A stretch of DNA of 64,000 bases from Deltaproteobacteria bacterium (lineage in GTDB: Bacteria > Myxococcota > UBA727 > VGSZ01), in contig JADZDP010000170.1 of assembly GCA_020850995.1 (NCBI GenBank), positions 1 to 64,000 of the forward strand, given 5' to 3'. This document shows, one piece after another, positions 20,351-29,568 of this stretch; positions within the stretch are counted from its first letter, which is position 1; each line of letters starts with the position of its first letter. The notes beneath the pieces were generated by a model that saw only the letters and a list, made by a program, of their open reading frames with translations, ran no database searches and was not told where the DNA came from. The translations under genes were made by a program, and so were the position numbers.

Positions 20351-21376
20351 TCAGGGCAACGCCACCACGCGCCCAAACAGCGCCTCGACGTAGCGCGCGT
20401 CGGCCCGCGCGTCGACGACGGCGCCGGCGGCGAACAAGCCGGCGCCCGCGGCGGCCGTCGCCAGCGCGCCCAGCTGCCTGCCCGGTGTGCTCGCCCGGCG
20501 CACGCCGTCGGCGAAGAGCCGTTCGCCTTCCCGCTGCGCGTCGCCCTTGAGCGCCGCGCGCTCGCGCAGCACCTCGTCGAAGGGCCGGCCGCTCACGGTG
20601 CTCGCCTGGCGCGCGCTCGCCCACAGCGCCACGCCCTCGACATCGTCGGCGGGGCTGCGGGGCGCGTCGCGGCCGATGCGCACTACCGCGGCGGCACGCT
20701 CGGGCCGCGCGCGCGCCACCTGCGGGGCCGCCGCCGCCACGGCGTCCGTATGCACTACTGCGGCCTCGCCGTAGCGGCCCGCGCCCTCGAGGGTGGGCCC
20801 GGCGCCGTCGAAGGCCAGGCGCAAGGTGGGCGCCAGCGCCGCTCGCTCGAGCTCGGCGATCGAGAGCGCGCCGCCGTCGAGCGCCAGCGAGCGCTCGAGC
20901 TCCAGGCGCGCGCGCGCCACGTCGTCCACCGGGGCGTCGATCTCGTGTAGGCAGCGCAAGAGCAGCAGGTAGATCACCGGCGCGTCCGAGGCCTCGTCGC
21001 GCTGCACGCGCAGGTCGTGGAGCGCGGCGCTCTTGAGCGAGGGCACCGCCAGGTCGCAGCGCCCGCGCTCGGCATCGAGGGCGGCCAAGAGCGTCAGCGC
21101 CAGCGCACGCTCCCAGGGGCGTCCGCGGTAGGGCTTCTGCGGATCCGAGGCGAGCGCCTCCTCGAGGCTCGCGCCGGGCAGCGCCAGCTCGTCGAACGCG
21201 CGTGCGGCGAGCTCGAGGTCACGGCGGGCGCGCGCATGGGAGCCGCCCGCGCGCAGCGTGGCGAACGCACGCTCCAGGCGCTCGAGCGTGGGGTCGACGG
21301 CGGGCGCGTCGATGTGAGCGCAGGCGAGGGCGCAGGTCGCCACCGCCATGGTCAAGAGGCGAGCCACCGCGATCAC
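20351..21376 (-). CDS. COG3014-like lipoprotein with helical repeats
   Basis: 341 aa from GTG 21376, which overlaps the previous stop as GTGA. The leader ends ALAC (lipobox). The body is almost entirely helical with TPR-like spacing (residues ~30-190), and a C-terminal Ala/Gly-rich hydrophobic stretch lies near 305-325. The size and the position directly after YcfL- and LpoB-like genes match the COG3014 lipoproteins that travel with them. A role in cell-wall synthase activation is suggested by context only. Confidence 0.7.
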   Translation of the reverse strand: MIAVARLLTMAVATCALACAHIDAPAVDPTLERLERAFATLRAGGSHARARRDLELAARAFDELALPGASLEEALASDPQKPYRGRPWERALALTLLAALDAERGRCDLAVPSLKSAALHDLRVQRDEASDAPVIYLLLLRCLHEIDAPVDDVARARLELERSLALDGGALSIAELERAALAPTLRLAFDGAGPTLEGAGRYGEAAVVHTDAVAAAAPQVARARPERAAAVVRIGRDAPRSPADDVEGVALWASARQASTVSGRPFDEVLRERAALKGDAQREGERLFADGVRRASTPGRQLGALATAAAGAGLFAAGAVVDARADARYVEALFGRVVALP

Positions 21377-21789
21377 GAGCGCGCGCGCAGCTTGATGACC
21401 AGGTGTTCGTCGGCGGTGAGCTCTTGCCACAGCGTCAGCACGCTCTCTTGGCGCGGCGCCAGCGCCACGTCGTGAAAGCCGGTGCGATCGGTGCGGTGCC
21501 CCTGGGCGTCGAAGGTCTCGAGCTCCACCTGCACGGCCACGGCAGCGAGCGTGCGGTTCTTGAGCGTCACCTCGATGGGCCCGCTGCCGTAGCTGCCCAC
21601 GTCGACGCGCGCCACCTGCACCTCGGCGCACACCTGACCGTGGCCGCACTCCACGCGGCCCCACGTGTGCTCCTCTACCACCGGCGCGTCGACGGCGTTC
21701 TCCACGCCCAGTTGCGCCTCCTTCACGGCGACGCACGACAGGCTGGTGCAGACGGCACCGAGCGCACAGAGCAGGATCACGCGACGCAT
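21373..21789 (-). CDS. YcfL-like (DUF1425) lipoprotein
   Basis: 138 aa. The leader ends LSC. The mature part is a small beta-sandwich-like domain with IEVTLKNRT and VQVELETFDAQG near residues 75-98, as in YcfL proteins, which sit next to lpoB in enterobacteria as well. It is coupled to the downstream COG3014-like gene and lies 23 bases after lpoB. The function of YcfL is not settled. Confidence 0.75.
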   Translation of the reverse strand: MRRVILLCALGAVCTSLSCVAVKEAQLGVENAVDAPVVEEHTWGRVECGHGQVCAEVQVARVDVGSYGSGPIEVTLKNRTLAAVAVQVELETFDAQGHRTDRTGFHDVALAPRQESVLTLWQELTADEHLVIKLRARS

Positions 21790-21812
21790 GGTGGCCTCCA
21801 CGACAGGTACGA

Positions 21813-22382
21813 TCACTGATAGATGACGTCGACGGCGCTGACGCGCTTGGTCTCGTACATGCCCGACCACAGCACCGCGCCGTCGCGCGGGCGCTCGAGC
21901 TGGAAGGCGTACTGCAGGTAGTCGCTGGTGGCGCGGCCGTTGTCTTTGGTGAGCGAGCGCAGCTCGGTCTTCAGCAAGAAGTCGACCTCGGCGCTCGCCG
22001 TGTCGCTGTCGAGGGGGATGAGCTCGAAGCGGCCGCGAGCGCGTTGCACCAGCTCGTGGGTCAGGCGGTTCTTCAACAGGGCGGGGTCGATACGGAAGCG
22101 CGACAGGTTCTGCACGGGTGCCAACGCGATGCGGGGGTGCTCGCCGCGGTGCTCGAGCGCGCTGAGCGCGCGTGCGATCTGCTCGGAGGCACCCCGCACG
22201 TCGCCGCTCTCGACCCCGGTGCCACCCAGCTGGTCGTCGACGTCGGGGTCGAGCTGCACCGTGGGTCCCTGGGCGGTGACCAGCGGCGCGCAGGCGAGAG
22301 CGCCGCTGAGCGCCACCAGGAGCAGCGACAGCGCGCACAGCAAGAGCGCGCGGCCGACGACGTCTGTGATCTCTCCGAGCAT
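21813..22382 (-). CDS. lpoB: Penicillin-binding protein activator LpoB
   Basis: 189 aa outer-membrane lipoprotein. The leader ends GALAC. The LpoB signature is clear: TVQLDPDVDDQLGGTGVESGDVR directly after the leader (without the long disordered linker of the E. coli protein), IALAPVQNLS, KNRLTHELVQ, and the terminal KRVSAVDVIYQ (usually KRxxxSDVIYQ). In E. coli LpoB reaches through the peptidoglycan to stimulate PBP1b. The short linker implies a different geometry here. It is first gene of lpoB-ycfL-COG3014 and divergent from the Hsp70 gene. Confidence 0.88.
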   Translation of the reverse strand: MLGEITDVVGRALLLCALSLLLVALSGALACAPLVTAQGPTVQLDPDVDDQLGGTGVESGDVRGASEQIARALSALEHRGEHPRIALAPVQNLSRFRIDPALLKNRLTHELVQRARGRFELIPLDSDTASAEVDFLLKTELRSLTKDNGRATSDYLQYAFQLERPRDGAVLWSGMYETKRVSAVDVIYQ

Positions 22383-22537
22383 CCGGTCACCTGGGGCAAA
22401 GGTGCCGAGGGGACGGCGCCACGGGCCGGTCCATTCACGTGGCGGCCATGCCCCGTGGCCAACGTCACGACCACTGGCAGAGAGCCCCGCTTGGATGCTA
22501 TCGAGGGCGGGTCCAACGCTTCCCCCAAGGGGTGCTC

Positions 22538-24064
22538 ATGTCCGGGCAGATCATCGGCATCGACCTCGGGACCACCAACTCGTGCGCCGCCATCGTCGAG
22601 GACGACGGCAACGTGAAGGTCATCCCCTATCGCGGGGGTGAGACCACCATCCCGTCCATCTTCGCCGTCGACGACAAGGGCAATGAGCTGGTGGGCTACG
22701 AAGCCAAGCGCCAGTGGCTCTTGAACCCCAAGCGCACGGTGTATGGCGCCAAGCGCCTGATCGGCCGCGACTACCAAGAGGGCTTCGTGCGCAAGATGGG
22801 CGAGTACTTCGCCTACGACATGAAGCCCGGCCAGCAGAACAACGTGACCATCGAGCTCGGCCAAGGCCGCGAGTTCACGCTGCAAGACGTGTCGTCGAGG
22901 ATCCTCAACGTCTGCCGCACGGTGGCGTCGGACTACCTCAAGCGCCCCATCACCCGCGCGGTGGTCACCGTGCCCGCCTACTTCAACGACCGCCAGCGCC
23001 AGGCCGTCAAGGAGGCGGGCGATTCCATCGGCCTCGAGGTGGTGCGCATCATCAACGAGCCGACGGCCGCCGCCATGGCGTACGGCATCCGGCGCAACCT
23101 CAACCAGACCGTCGCCATTTACGACCTCGGCGGCGGCACCTTCGACATGAGCGTCATCGACATCCGCGGCCGCACCTTCGAGGTGCGCGCCACGGGCGGC
23201 GACATCTTCTTGGGCGGCATCGACTGGGACAACGCGCTCATCCACTACGTCATCGACGACTTCAAGGCCAAGCACGGCATCGATCTGTCGGGCGACCCCA
23301 TCGCCATGCAGCGCATCAAGGACCTCGCCGAGCGCACCAAGATCGATCTGTCGTCGCGCACCGAGGCACCCTTCTCCATCCCCTTCGTCACCATGACGCC
23401 CGAGGGCACGCCGCTCGACATCAACCTGGTGGTCAGCCGCAAGCTCTACGAAGACATCACGGCGCCCCTCGTCAAGCGCACCATCGAGATCGCCGAGATG
23501 GTCATCAAGGACTCGGGCATCCAGGTGCACCAGCTCGACGAGGTCCTGCTCGTCGGCGGTCAGACGCGCTGGCCGGCGGTGCAGCGCGCGGTGCTCGAGC
23601 TCTTCGGCAAGCCGCCCGCAAAGAGCGTGCACCCCGACGAGGCCGTGGCCGTGGGTGCGGCGCTGTACGCGCACTCTCTCGAGACCGACGTGCAAGAGCA
23701 CAAGGTCCAGCTCCTCGACGTCATCCCCATGGCCATCGGCATCGAGCGCGCCGACGGCGACCTGCATGAGATCTTCAAGCGCAACGCCAGCGTGCCCAAC
23801 CAGAAGTCGATGGTGTTCACCACCAGCTACGACGATCAGTCGGAGCTCACCATGCGCATCTACCAGGGCGACCAGAAGGAAGCGCGCAAGAACGAGCTGC
23901 TCGGCGAGTTCGAGTTCTCCGGCATCCGGCGCGGGCCCAAGGGCTCCGTGCGCGTCGAGGTGGTGTTCGACTGTTCCGTCGAGGGCATCTTGACGATGTC
24001 GGCGCGCGACAAAGACACCAACAAAGAGATGAAGACCACGGTCAAGGTGCGCGGCGCCGCGTAG
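22538..24064 (+). CDS. Hsp70/DnaK-like chaperone lacking the C-terminal lid
   Basis: 508 aa. The ATPase domain (1-~385) has the phosphate-1 loop IGIDLGTTNSCAAIV, IYDLGGGTFDMSVID and VLLVGGQTRWPAVQ. The interdomain linker VQLLDVIP and a beta-sandwich substrate domain follow, ending MSARDKDTNKEM...VRGAA. The whole helical lid and disordered tail of DnaK (~120 residues) are missing, not frameshifted; the stop follows a well-conserved strand. Client binding is probably fast and weak. A dnaJ gene lies 3 kb away. The start at 22538 follows AAGGGG. It may be a paralogue beside a full-length DnaK elsewhere. Confidence 0.9.
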   Translation: MSGQIIGIDLGTTNSCAAIVEDDGNVKVIPYRGGETTIPSIFAVDDKGNELVGYEAKRQWLLNPKRTVYGAKRLIGRDYQEGFVRKMGEYFAYDMKPGQQNNVTIELGQGREFTLQDVSSRILNVCRTVASDYLKRPITRAVVTVPAYFNDRQRQAVKEAGDSIGLEVVRIINEPTAAAMAYGIRRNLNQTVAIYDLGGGTFDMSVIDIRGRTFEVRATGGDIFLGGIDWDNALIHYVIDDFKAKHGIDLSGDPIAMQRIKDLAERTKIDLSSRTEAPFSIPFVTMTPEGTPLDINLVVSRKLYEDITAPLVKRTIEIAEMVIKDSGIQVHQLDEVLLVGGQTRWPAVQRAVLELFGKPPAKSVHPDEAVAVGAALYAHSLETDVQEHKVQLLDVIPMAIGIERADGDLHEIFKRNASVPNQKSMVFTTSYDDQSELTMRIYQGDQKEARKNELLGEFEFSGIRRGPKGSVRVEVVFDCSVEGILTMSARDKDTNKEMKTTVKVRGAA

Positions 24065-24077
24065 CGAGCGTGCCCGT

Positions 24078-25889
24078 TCACTTCTTTGGGGCGTCGCTCT
24101 TCTTGCCGCTGCTCTTCTTGGTGGCCTTGGTCTTCTTGCCCTTGCCCTGCGGCTGCTGCTCACCAGCGGGCTGAGCCTCGGGCTGCGGGCCGGGCCGCGG
24201 CGCGCCCACGCTGGGGCGCTCGCTCGGGCGCGGGGTGCGATCGAGGCCGCTCGGGCGGCTCGGCGTCACCGGGCTGCGCGGGTCGACCGAGGGCTGCTCG
24301 GCGGCGGGCGCATCGAAGCTCGGGCGACCGCCAACGGGGCCACGCTCGGGGCGTGCGCGCGGATCGGCGCGCAGCTCGGGCCGGCCCTCCAGGTAGGGTT
24401 CGGTGGGGCGCGCTTCGATGGGGCGCGCCGGCGTCAGCGCGTCGCGCGCGCCGGAGCGGGGGCCCTGCGGCGGGCCGTCGAGCGGCCGGGCGGGCGTGCC
24501 CATGGGGTCGGTGATGGGCCGGAACTTCTCCGGGTCCTCCTGGTCGCGATCCTGCGGGCGCTCGTCGTCGCGCCAGGGGCTGCGCAGGTCGGTGGCGTCG
24601 GGGCGCGCCGGCGTGCCGCGCTCGCCGGCCACGGGCGGGCGCTCGTCGTGCCCTACGCCGACGTCGTCGGGGGTGCGCACGCCCACGCCCACGTCGCCGC
24701 GGTCGCGCACGGCGCCGGTGGCAGGATCGATGCGCGGGCTCGCGTCGTCGACGATGGCGCCGCGCTCGTCGACGAGGCCGATGGGCCGGCCGCGATCGTC
24801 GTGGCCACGCCCGCGCCCGTCGACGGGGCCGCGCCCATCGGGACGACCAGGCTCGCCGCGGCCGGGGTTGTCCGCGTCGTCGCGCTCGGGGTCGTTGCCA
24901 TGGCCGCGGTTCGGATCGCCGCGCCCAACGTCGCGCTCATCGCCGCGCTCGCTGCCATCACGATCACCGCGGGGGTCGTCATCGCGGTCGCGGGGGTTGC
25001 CGCGCGCGCCGCCGTCGCGCTGGCCATGCTCCCCGTCGCGCTCGTCGTCGCGTCCGACGCGGCCCGGGCGGCGCCCGCCGTCGTCGTCGCGGCCGCGGGC
25101 CGTGCCCGTCGGCGGGCGGGTGACAGCGGCCTCGTTGTCGACGTCGCGGATGGGGCGATGGACCACGCGACCACCGGCGCGCACCACCTCGTCCTCGCGG
25201 GGGCCGCGATAGTAGGTGCGGCCGTACACGACGTAGGTCTCGCGGTAGGGCGAGGTCGACACGTAGCAGGTGCGGTAGGCGGGCCCCACGATGAGCGCGT
25301 TGCCCACGTAGCCCACGCCCATGCTCGAGTAGCTGACGAACACCCAGCTCGTCTCGTAGACGGTGTAGACGCCGCCGAACGCCGCGCCCGGCGGCATGGG
25401 CGCCCAGCCCACGTAGCCGCCGCCAGTGCGCCACGACACCCACGCCGGCGCCCACGCCGTACCCGGCACCCAGACCCAGCCGTAGCTCGTGTCGTAGTAC
25501 CAGCGCCCATAGTGACCCGTCGCCCAGCCAAAGGGGTGCCGATCCACCCACGTCCAGCCCCACTCGGTCTGCACCCAATGCCCATGGGTGTAGGGCCGGA
25601 AGCCGGCGCCCACCACGGCAGCCGAAGGGATGAAGACCATGCCGTACAAGGGCGTGTGCACCCAGCGCCCGTAGGGTGAGAGCGGCTCGTAGAAGTCCTC
25701 GACGCGGCTGATGCCGGCGTCATCCTCGTAACGCGGCGCCGGCTCGGCGCTGGCGACGGCGCGCGGCGCGGCCGGCAGCGGCTCGTCGTCACGATCGTCG
25801 ACCACGTAGACGGTGCGGGTGACGCAGCCGCTCCCGAGCAGGGCTGCGCAGAGGAGCAGGGCGGGGCCAACGACGACTGCGGGCTTCAT
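24078..25889 (-). CDS. DUF6600 lipoprotein with long charged disordered tail
   Basis: 603 aa. The leader ends LGSGC. Residues ~60-190 are the DUF6600 core, very rich in Trp, Tyr and Gly with repeated GRWV/GHWV/GWVWVPG units. From ~260 on the protein is a long low-complexity tail, first Arg/Asp/Gly-rich, then Pro/Arg-rich, ending in a Lys-rich (KGKKTKATKK) stretch that could bind nucleic acid or acidic polymer. A GGAG ribosome site precedes 25889. The function of DUF6600 is unknown; an envelope or matrix role is inferred. Confidence 0.82.
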   Translation of the reverse strand: MKPAVVVGPALLLCAALLGSGCVTRTVYVVDDRDDEPLPAAPRAVASAEPAPRYEDDAGISRVEDFYEPLSPYGRWVHTPLYGMVFIPSAAVVGAGFRPYTHGHWVQTEWGWTWVDRHPFGWATGHYGRWYYDTSYGWVWVPGTAWAPAWVSWRTGGGYVGWAPMPPGAAFGGVYTVYETSWVFVSYSSMGVGYVGNALIVGPAYRTCYVSTSPYRETYVVYGRTYYRGPREDEVVRAGGRVVHRPIRDVDNEAAVTRPPTGTARGRDDDGGRRPGRVGRDDERDGEHGQRDGGARGNPRDRDDDPRGDRDGSERGDERDVGRGDPNRGHGNDPERDDADNPGRGEPGRPDGRGPVDGRGRGHDDRGRPIGLVDERGAIVDDASPRIDPATGAVRDRGDVGVGVRTPDDVGVGHDERPPVAGERGTPARPDATDLRSPWRDDERPQDRDQEDPEKFRPITDPMGTPARPLDGPPQGPRSGARDALTPARPIEARPTEPYLEGRPELRADPRARPERGPVGGRPSFDAPAAEQPSVDPRSPVTPSRPSGLDRTPRPSERPSVGAPRPGPQPEAQPAGEQQPQGKGKKTKATKKSSGKKSDAPKK

Positions 25890-26061
25890 GGCATCTCCAG
25901 CGCCGCCCCCGAGGGGAGCGGCCGCAGGTAGGACGGGACGCATGGGCTCCCGATTCACCCTGAAGAGATAGCAGCCCAGAGTGTGCTACTCCCGGCGAGC
26001 GCCTGGCTTTCGCTCGCTCACTGGCGGCGACGCCCGATCGAGGCTCTAACGGCGCCGGATC

Positions 26062-27306
26062 ATGGGTGTTTCGATGCGTACCACTTGCTCCACCGTGCTC
26101 GTCGCCGCGGCCACCGTCAGCGTCGCGGTCGCTGCGTGCGACGGCCGCGTCACCCCTACCCGCGTCGTCGACAAGAACGGGCCCACCGACGCCGCGCCAG
26201 TGACGGCGCTGGCGGAGGCCCGTCCCCTGGACGTGGGCTACGAGCAGGGGCTGCGCCTGGTCGGCGTGCAGGCGCCGCCCAGCGTGGCGCGCGGCGGGCG
26301 CGCGTCGTTCACGCTCTACGTGCTGGTCGAGGACGACGTCACCACGCGCAAGCCCAAGGTGGGCGCGCACCTCTCGCCCCTCGATGGCGAGGTCGTGACC
26401 GGCATCGGCGACCATGCGCTGCTGGGCTCGCGCGGCATCGCCAATTGGCGCAAGGGCGACCTGCTGATCGACACCTTCACCATCGTGCTCCCCACCGACC
26501 TCGCGGCGGACGAGCTGGCGCTCTGGGTGGGCATCCAAGAGAACAAGGACCAATGGAAGCCCGTGCTGGCGGCGGGGACTCCCGCGCTCCGCCGTGGTCG
26601 CATCGAGGTGGCGCGCCTCAAGCTCGAGGGCGCAGCGGTGCCCAAGGCGGAGGCGCAGGTGCCGCGCGCCGCCGGCACCATCACCGTCGACGGCAAGCTC
26701 GACGAGGCGGACTGGGCGCGGGCCGCGCGCCTTGGGCCCTTCGTCGCGTGGGACGGCATGAGCGCCATCACGCGCCCCACCACCGCGCGCATGCTGTGGA
26801 GCGCCGACGCGCTCTACCTCGCGTTCGAGGCCGTCGACCCCGACGTGCACACGCCCTACAAGAAGCACGACGACCCCATCTACGACAGCGAGGCGGTGGA
26901 GATCTTCGTCGACGCCGACGGCGACGGTGACGTCTACGTGGAGCTCCAGAGCGCGCCCAACGACGTCACCTTCGACGCCGCCTTCGCCGGCGGGGCGCGC
27001 AAGAACATGGACGCTGCCTTCGAGGCGGGGCACCAGGTGAAGACCGCGGTCGACGGCACGCTCAACGACGACAAGGATGAGGACCGCGGCTTCGTCTCGG
27101 AGTGGCGCATCCCCGTCGCTGCGCTCAAGGACGTGCCCGCCGGCGAGCCCAAGGTGGGCGCGTCGTGGAAGGTCAACCTGTTCCGCCTCGAGCGCCTGCG
27201 CGCCAAACAGCGCATCACCGGCAGCGAGGCCAGCGCGTGGTCGACGCCGCTCGCGGGCGACTTCCACAACCTGGCGCGCTTCGGCACCGTCACCTTCGTG
27301 GAGTGA
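26062..27306 (+). CDS. Lipoprotein with CBM9/DOMON-like sugar-binding domain
   Basis: 414 aa (or 410 from the second ATG at 26074). The leader ends VAAC. Residues ~55-200 form a beta-rich domain without a clear name. From ~215 the CBM9-like domain starts with ITVDGKLDEADWARA, then ARMLWSADALYLAFEAVDPDV, DSEAVEIFVDADGDGD and the closing NLARFGTVTF. This family often binds carbohydrate or heme in exported proteins. It is divergent from the DUF6600 gene across a 172-base spacer. Confidence 0.8.
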   Translation: MGVSMRTTCSTVLVAAATVSVAVAACDGRVTPTRVVDKNGPTDAAPVTALAEARPLDVGYEQGLRLVGVQAPPSVARGGRASFTLYVLVEDDVTTRKPKVGAHLSPLDGEVVTGIGDHALLGSRGIANWRKGDLLIDTFTIVLPTDLAADELALWVGIQENKDQWKPVLAAGTPALRRGRIEVARLKLEGAAVPKAEAQVPRAAGTITVDGKLDEADWARAARLGPFVAWDGMSAITRPTTARMLWSADALYLAFEAVDPDVHTPYKKHDDPIYDSEAVEIFVDADGDGDVYVELQSAPNDVTFDAAFAGGARKNMDAAFEAGHQVKTAVDGTLNDDKDEDRGFVSEWRIPVAALKDVPAGEPKVGASWKVNLFRLERLRAKQRITGSEASAWSTPLAGDFHNLARFGTVTFVE

Positions 27307-27312
27307 CCGGCC

Positions 27313-28428
27313 TCACCCGAACAGCTCCTTCACCTTGTCGAGGAAGCTCCTGTGCTCGGGGTGCACCTCGTCGCCGAAGGCGGCGGCGAGCTTCTCGAGC
27401 AGCGCGCGCTGCTCGTCGTTGAGCTCTTTGGGCACCTCCACGCGCACCTTGACGATCTGATCACCGCGCCCTTGGCCGCGCAGGTGGGGGACGCCCTTGC
27501 CCTTGAGGCGAAAGCTCGCGCCCGGTTGCGTTCCCGCCGGGATCTTCATCTGCACCTTGCCGTCGAGCGTGGGCACCTCGAGCGCGCAGCCGAGCGCTGC
27601 CTGCGGGAAGGAGAGCGGCACCTCGCAGAGCACCTGCTCCTCGTCGCGCGTGAACAGCGGGTGCGCCTTGATGGCGAGCACGACGTAGAGGTCGCCGCGG
27701 GGGCCGCCGCCACGCCCGCCCTCGCCCTCGCCCACGAAGCGTAGGCGCGTACCCTCGTTGACGCCGGGCGGGACCTTGACCGAGAGCGTGCGCTCTTGCT
27801 CCTTCTGGCCGCGCCCTTGGCAGTCGCCGCAGGGGTTCTCGACGATGCGCCCGCTGCCGCCGCACCCCGGACAGGCGCGCGCGATGGAGAAGAAGCCCTG
27901 GCTGACGCGGATCTCGCCGGCGCCGCCGCAGGTGCTGCACACCTTCGGCTTGGTGCCGGGCTTCACGCCCGAGCCGCTGCAGGTCGCGCAGTCCTCGAGG
28001 CGCGGGATGGTGACGTCCTTGGCGCCGCCGAAGGCCGCCTCCTCGAAGCTGATCTCGAGGTGGTAGCGCAGGTCGCTGCCGCGGGCGGCGCCGCGCCGAC
28101 CACGGCCACCGAACAGGTCGCCGAAGATGTCGCCGAAGATGCTCTGGATGTCGACGCCGTAGGCGCCCTGCGCGGCGAAGCCGCCCGGGAAGCCGAAGTC
28201 CGCGCCGTTGTGGCCGAAGCGGTCGTACTTGGCGCGGTTGTCGGCGTCGGAGAGCACCGCGTAGGCCTCGGAGGCCTCTTTGAACTTCTCCTCGGCGGCC
28301 TTGTCGCCGGGGTTCTTGTCGGGGTGGAACTGGTGCGCGAGCTTGCGGTACGCCTTCTTCAGCGCCGCTTCGTCTGCGTCGCGCCCCACCCCGAGGACTT
28401 CGTAGTAGTCGCGCTTGGCAGAGGGCAT
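27313..28428 (-). CDS. dnaJ: Chaperone protein DnaJ
   Basis: 371 aa, full length for type I DnaJ. The J-domain (residues ~5-70) has the essential HPD in FHPDKNPG. A short Gly/Phe region (FGFPGGFAAQG) follows. Four CxxCxGxG zinc modules (CATCSGSG, CSTCGGAG, CPGCGGSG, CGDCQGRG) lie at ~145-210, and the C-terminal substrate-binding domains end with EHRSFLDKVKELFG. It stimulates Hsp70 ATPase and delivers clients; the lid-less Hsp70 at 22.5 kb is a possible partner. It may be co-transcribed with the hydrolase gene 42 bases upstream. Confidence 0.95.
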   Translation of the reverse strand: MPSAKRDYYEVLGVGRDADEAALKKAYRKLAHQFHPDKNPGDKAAEEKFKEASEAYAVLSDADNRAKYDRFGHNGADFGFPGGFAAQGAYGVDIQSIFGDIFGDLFGGRGRRGAARGSDLRYHLEISFEEAAFGGAKDVTIPRLEDCATCSGSGVKPGTKPKVCSTCGGAGEIRVSQGFFSIARACPGCGGSGRIVENPCGDCQGRGQKEQERTLSVKVPPGVNEGTRLRFVGEGEGGRGGGPRGDLYVVLAIKAHPLFTRDEEQVLCEVPLSFPQAALGCALEVPTLDGKVQMKIPAGTQPGASFRLKGKGVPHLRGQGRGDQIVKVRVEVPKELNDEQRALLEKLAAAFGDEVHPEHRSFLDKVKELFG

Positions 28429-28470
28429 CTGGGGACCGTAGGCGCCTGATTCTGCACGACAACCGGGGAT

Positions 28471-29568
28471 CTACCCGGTTGGGGGAGGCGCCAGCGCGGC
28501 GTCCAGGGCGGCGCCGATGAGGTCCACCGTCTCCGCGGCGAGGCGCCCATTCGACAAGAGGTGGTGGTCGGCGCCCTTGACCTCGAGGTAGGCGTCGGGC
28601 GCCAGCGCCTTGATGCGCACCCGGTCCTTCTCGCCGTACTGCTGGTCGTCGGCGCCGAGGACCACGAGCTTCTTGGCCGGCGCCGCGTCGATGAGCGCCG
28701 CGGTCTTGCCGGTGAGCTCGATCCAGCCCTTCCAGAACGCGAGGGTGGCGCCGCCGACCCGCGCCGTGGGCGCGAAGCGGCCCGCCTTCATCGAGGCGAA
28801 CTCGGCCGCGCGGGTGCTCGCCAGGTTGGTGAGCTGGCCAGCCTTGTCGAGCAGGGCCTCTTTGGCGGCGGCGTCCTGCTCGCGGCTCGCCACCTTCTCG
28901 ACGCGGTGGGCGCGGTCCTTGATGCCAGCCACGATGACCTCGTCGATGCCGCGGGGGATGGGCGCCACCAGCACCACCACGGCGGCGTCTTTGGCGCACG
29001 TCGACGAGAGCGCCACCTGGCCCGCCTGGCCGTGCGCGAACACCACCACGCGCCCGTCGAAGGAGGGCTCCTGGCGCACCAGCGCGCAGGCCGCGTCGAT
29101 GTCCTTGGCCAGCGCGGTCGGTCCGTGCTCGTCGACGTCGTCTTGGGGGTTCTTCGTGCACAGCGGGTCGTCGTTGGGGCCGCAGGTGCGCTTGTCCCAC
29201 GTGAGCACGAGGGCGCCGCGCCGTGCCAGGGCGTCGGCCCAGGCGGTGCTGACGTCGACGGGTGCGCGGTACACATCGACGCCATCGCCCGGACGCGTGC
29301 CCTTGCGCGAGACGTCGCCGCCGCCGGGCACGATGAGGATCGCGGGCCCGCTGCCGTCGGTGGGGCGCGTGAGCGCGGCGCCGAGCGTGGCGGTGACGCC
29401 GTCCTTGATGGCCACCGTGATGGTGCGCTGCTCGGTGACGATGGCGCGGGCGGTGGGCGCAGTGCCGCCGCCGTCGTCGGGCGGGCCCAGCCGCACCACC
29501 GTTGACGTGGTGCCGGGGCAAGCGGCGAGCGCGAGCAGCGCCGGCACCGCACACCAGCGGGCCATCAT
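28471..29568 (-). CDS. Exported alpha/beta-hydrolase
   Basis: 365 aa. The leader ends LAAC (lipoprotein). The hydrolase fold is indicated by ILIVPGGGDVSRKG, the strand-turn VVVFAHGQAGQ in the place of the nucleophile elbow, and a C-terminal ADHHLLSNG providing the catalytic-type His. The elbow reads HGQAG rather than GxSxG, so the nucleophile is not obvious and activity is uncertain. The start overlaps the preceding stop (ATGA). It is the last gene of a probable four-gene operon headed by the transglutaminase. Confidence 0.72.
   Translation of the reverse strand: MMARWCAVPALLALAACPGTTSTVVRLGPPDDGGGTAPTARAIVTEQRTITVAIKDGVTATLGAALTRPTDGSGPAILIVPGGGDVSRKGTRPGDGVDVYRAPVDVSTAWADALARRGALVLTWDKRTCGPNDDPLCTKNPQDDVDEHGPTALAKDIDAACALVRQEPSFDGRVVVFAHGQAGQVALSSTCAKDAAVVVLVAPIPRGIDEVIVAGIKDRAHRVEKVASREQDAAAKEALLDKAGQLTNLASTRAAEFASMKAGRFAPTARVGGATLAFWKGWIELTGKTAALIDAAPAKKLVVLGADDQQYGEKDRVRIKALAPDAYLEVKGADHHLLSNGRLAAETVDLIGAALDAALAPPPTG

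Noticed and set aside
22476..22496. Sigma-54 promoter (TGGCA...GCTTG) upstream of the Hsp70 gene
   Set aside because: The GG and GC doublets are 13 instead of 12 bases apart, and no enhancer-binding regulator is nearby.
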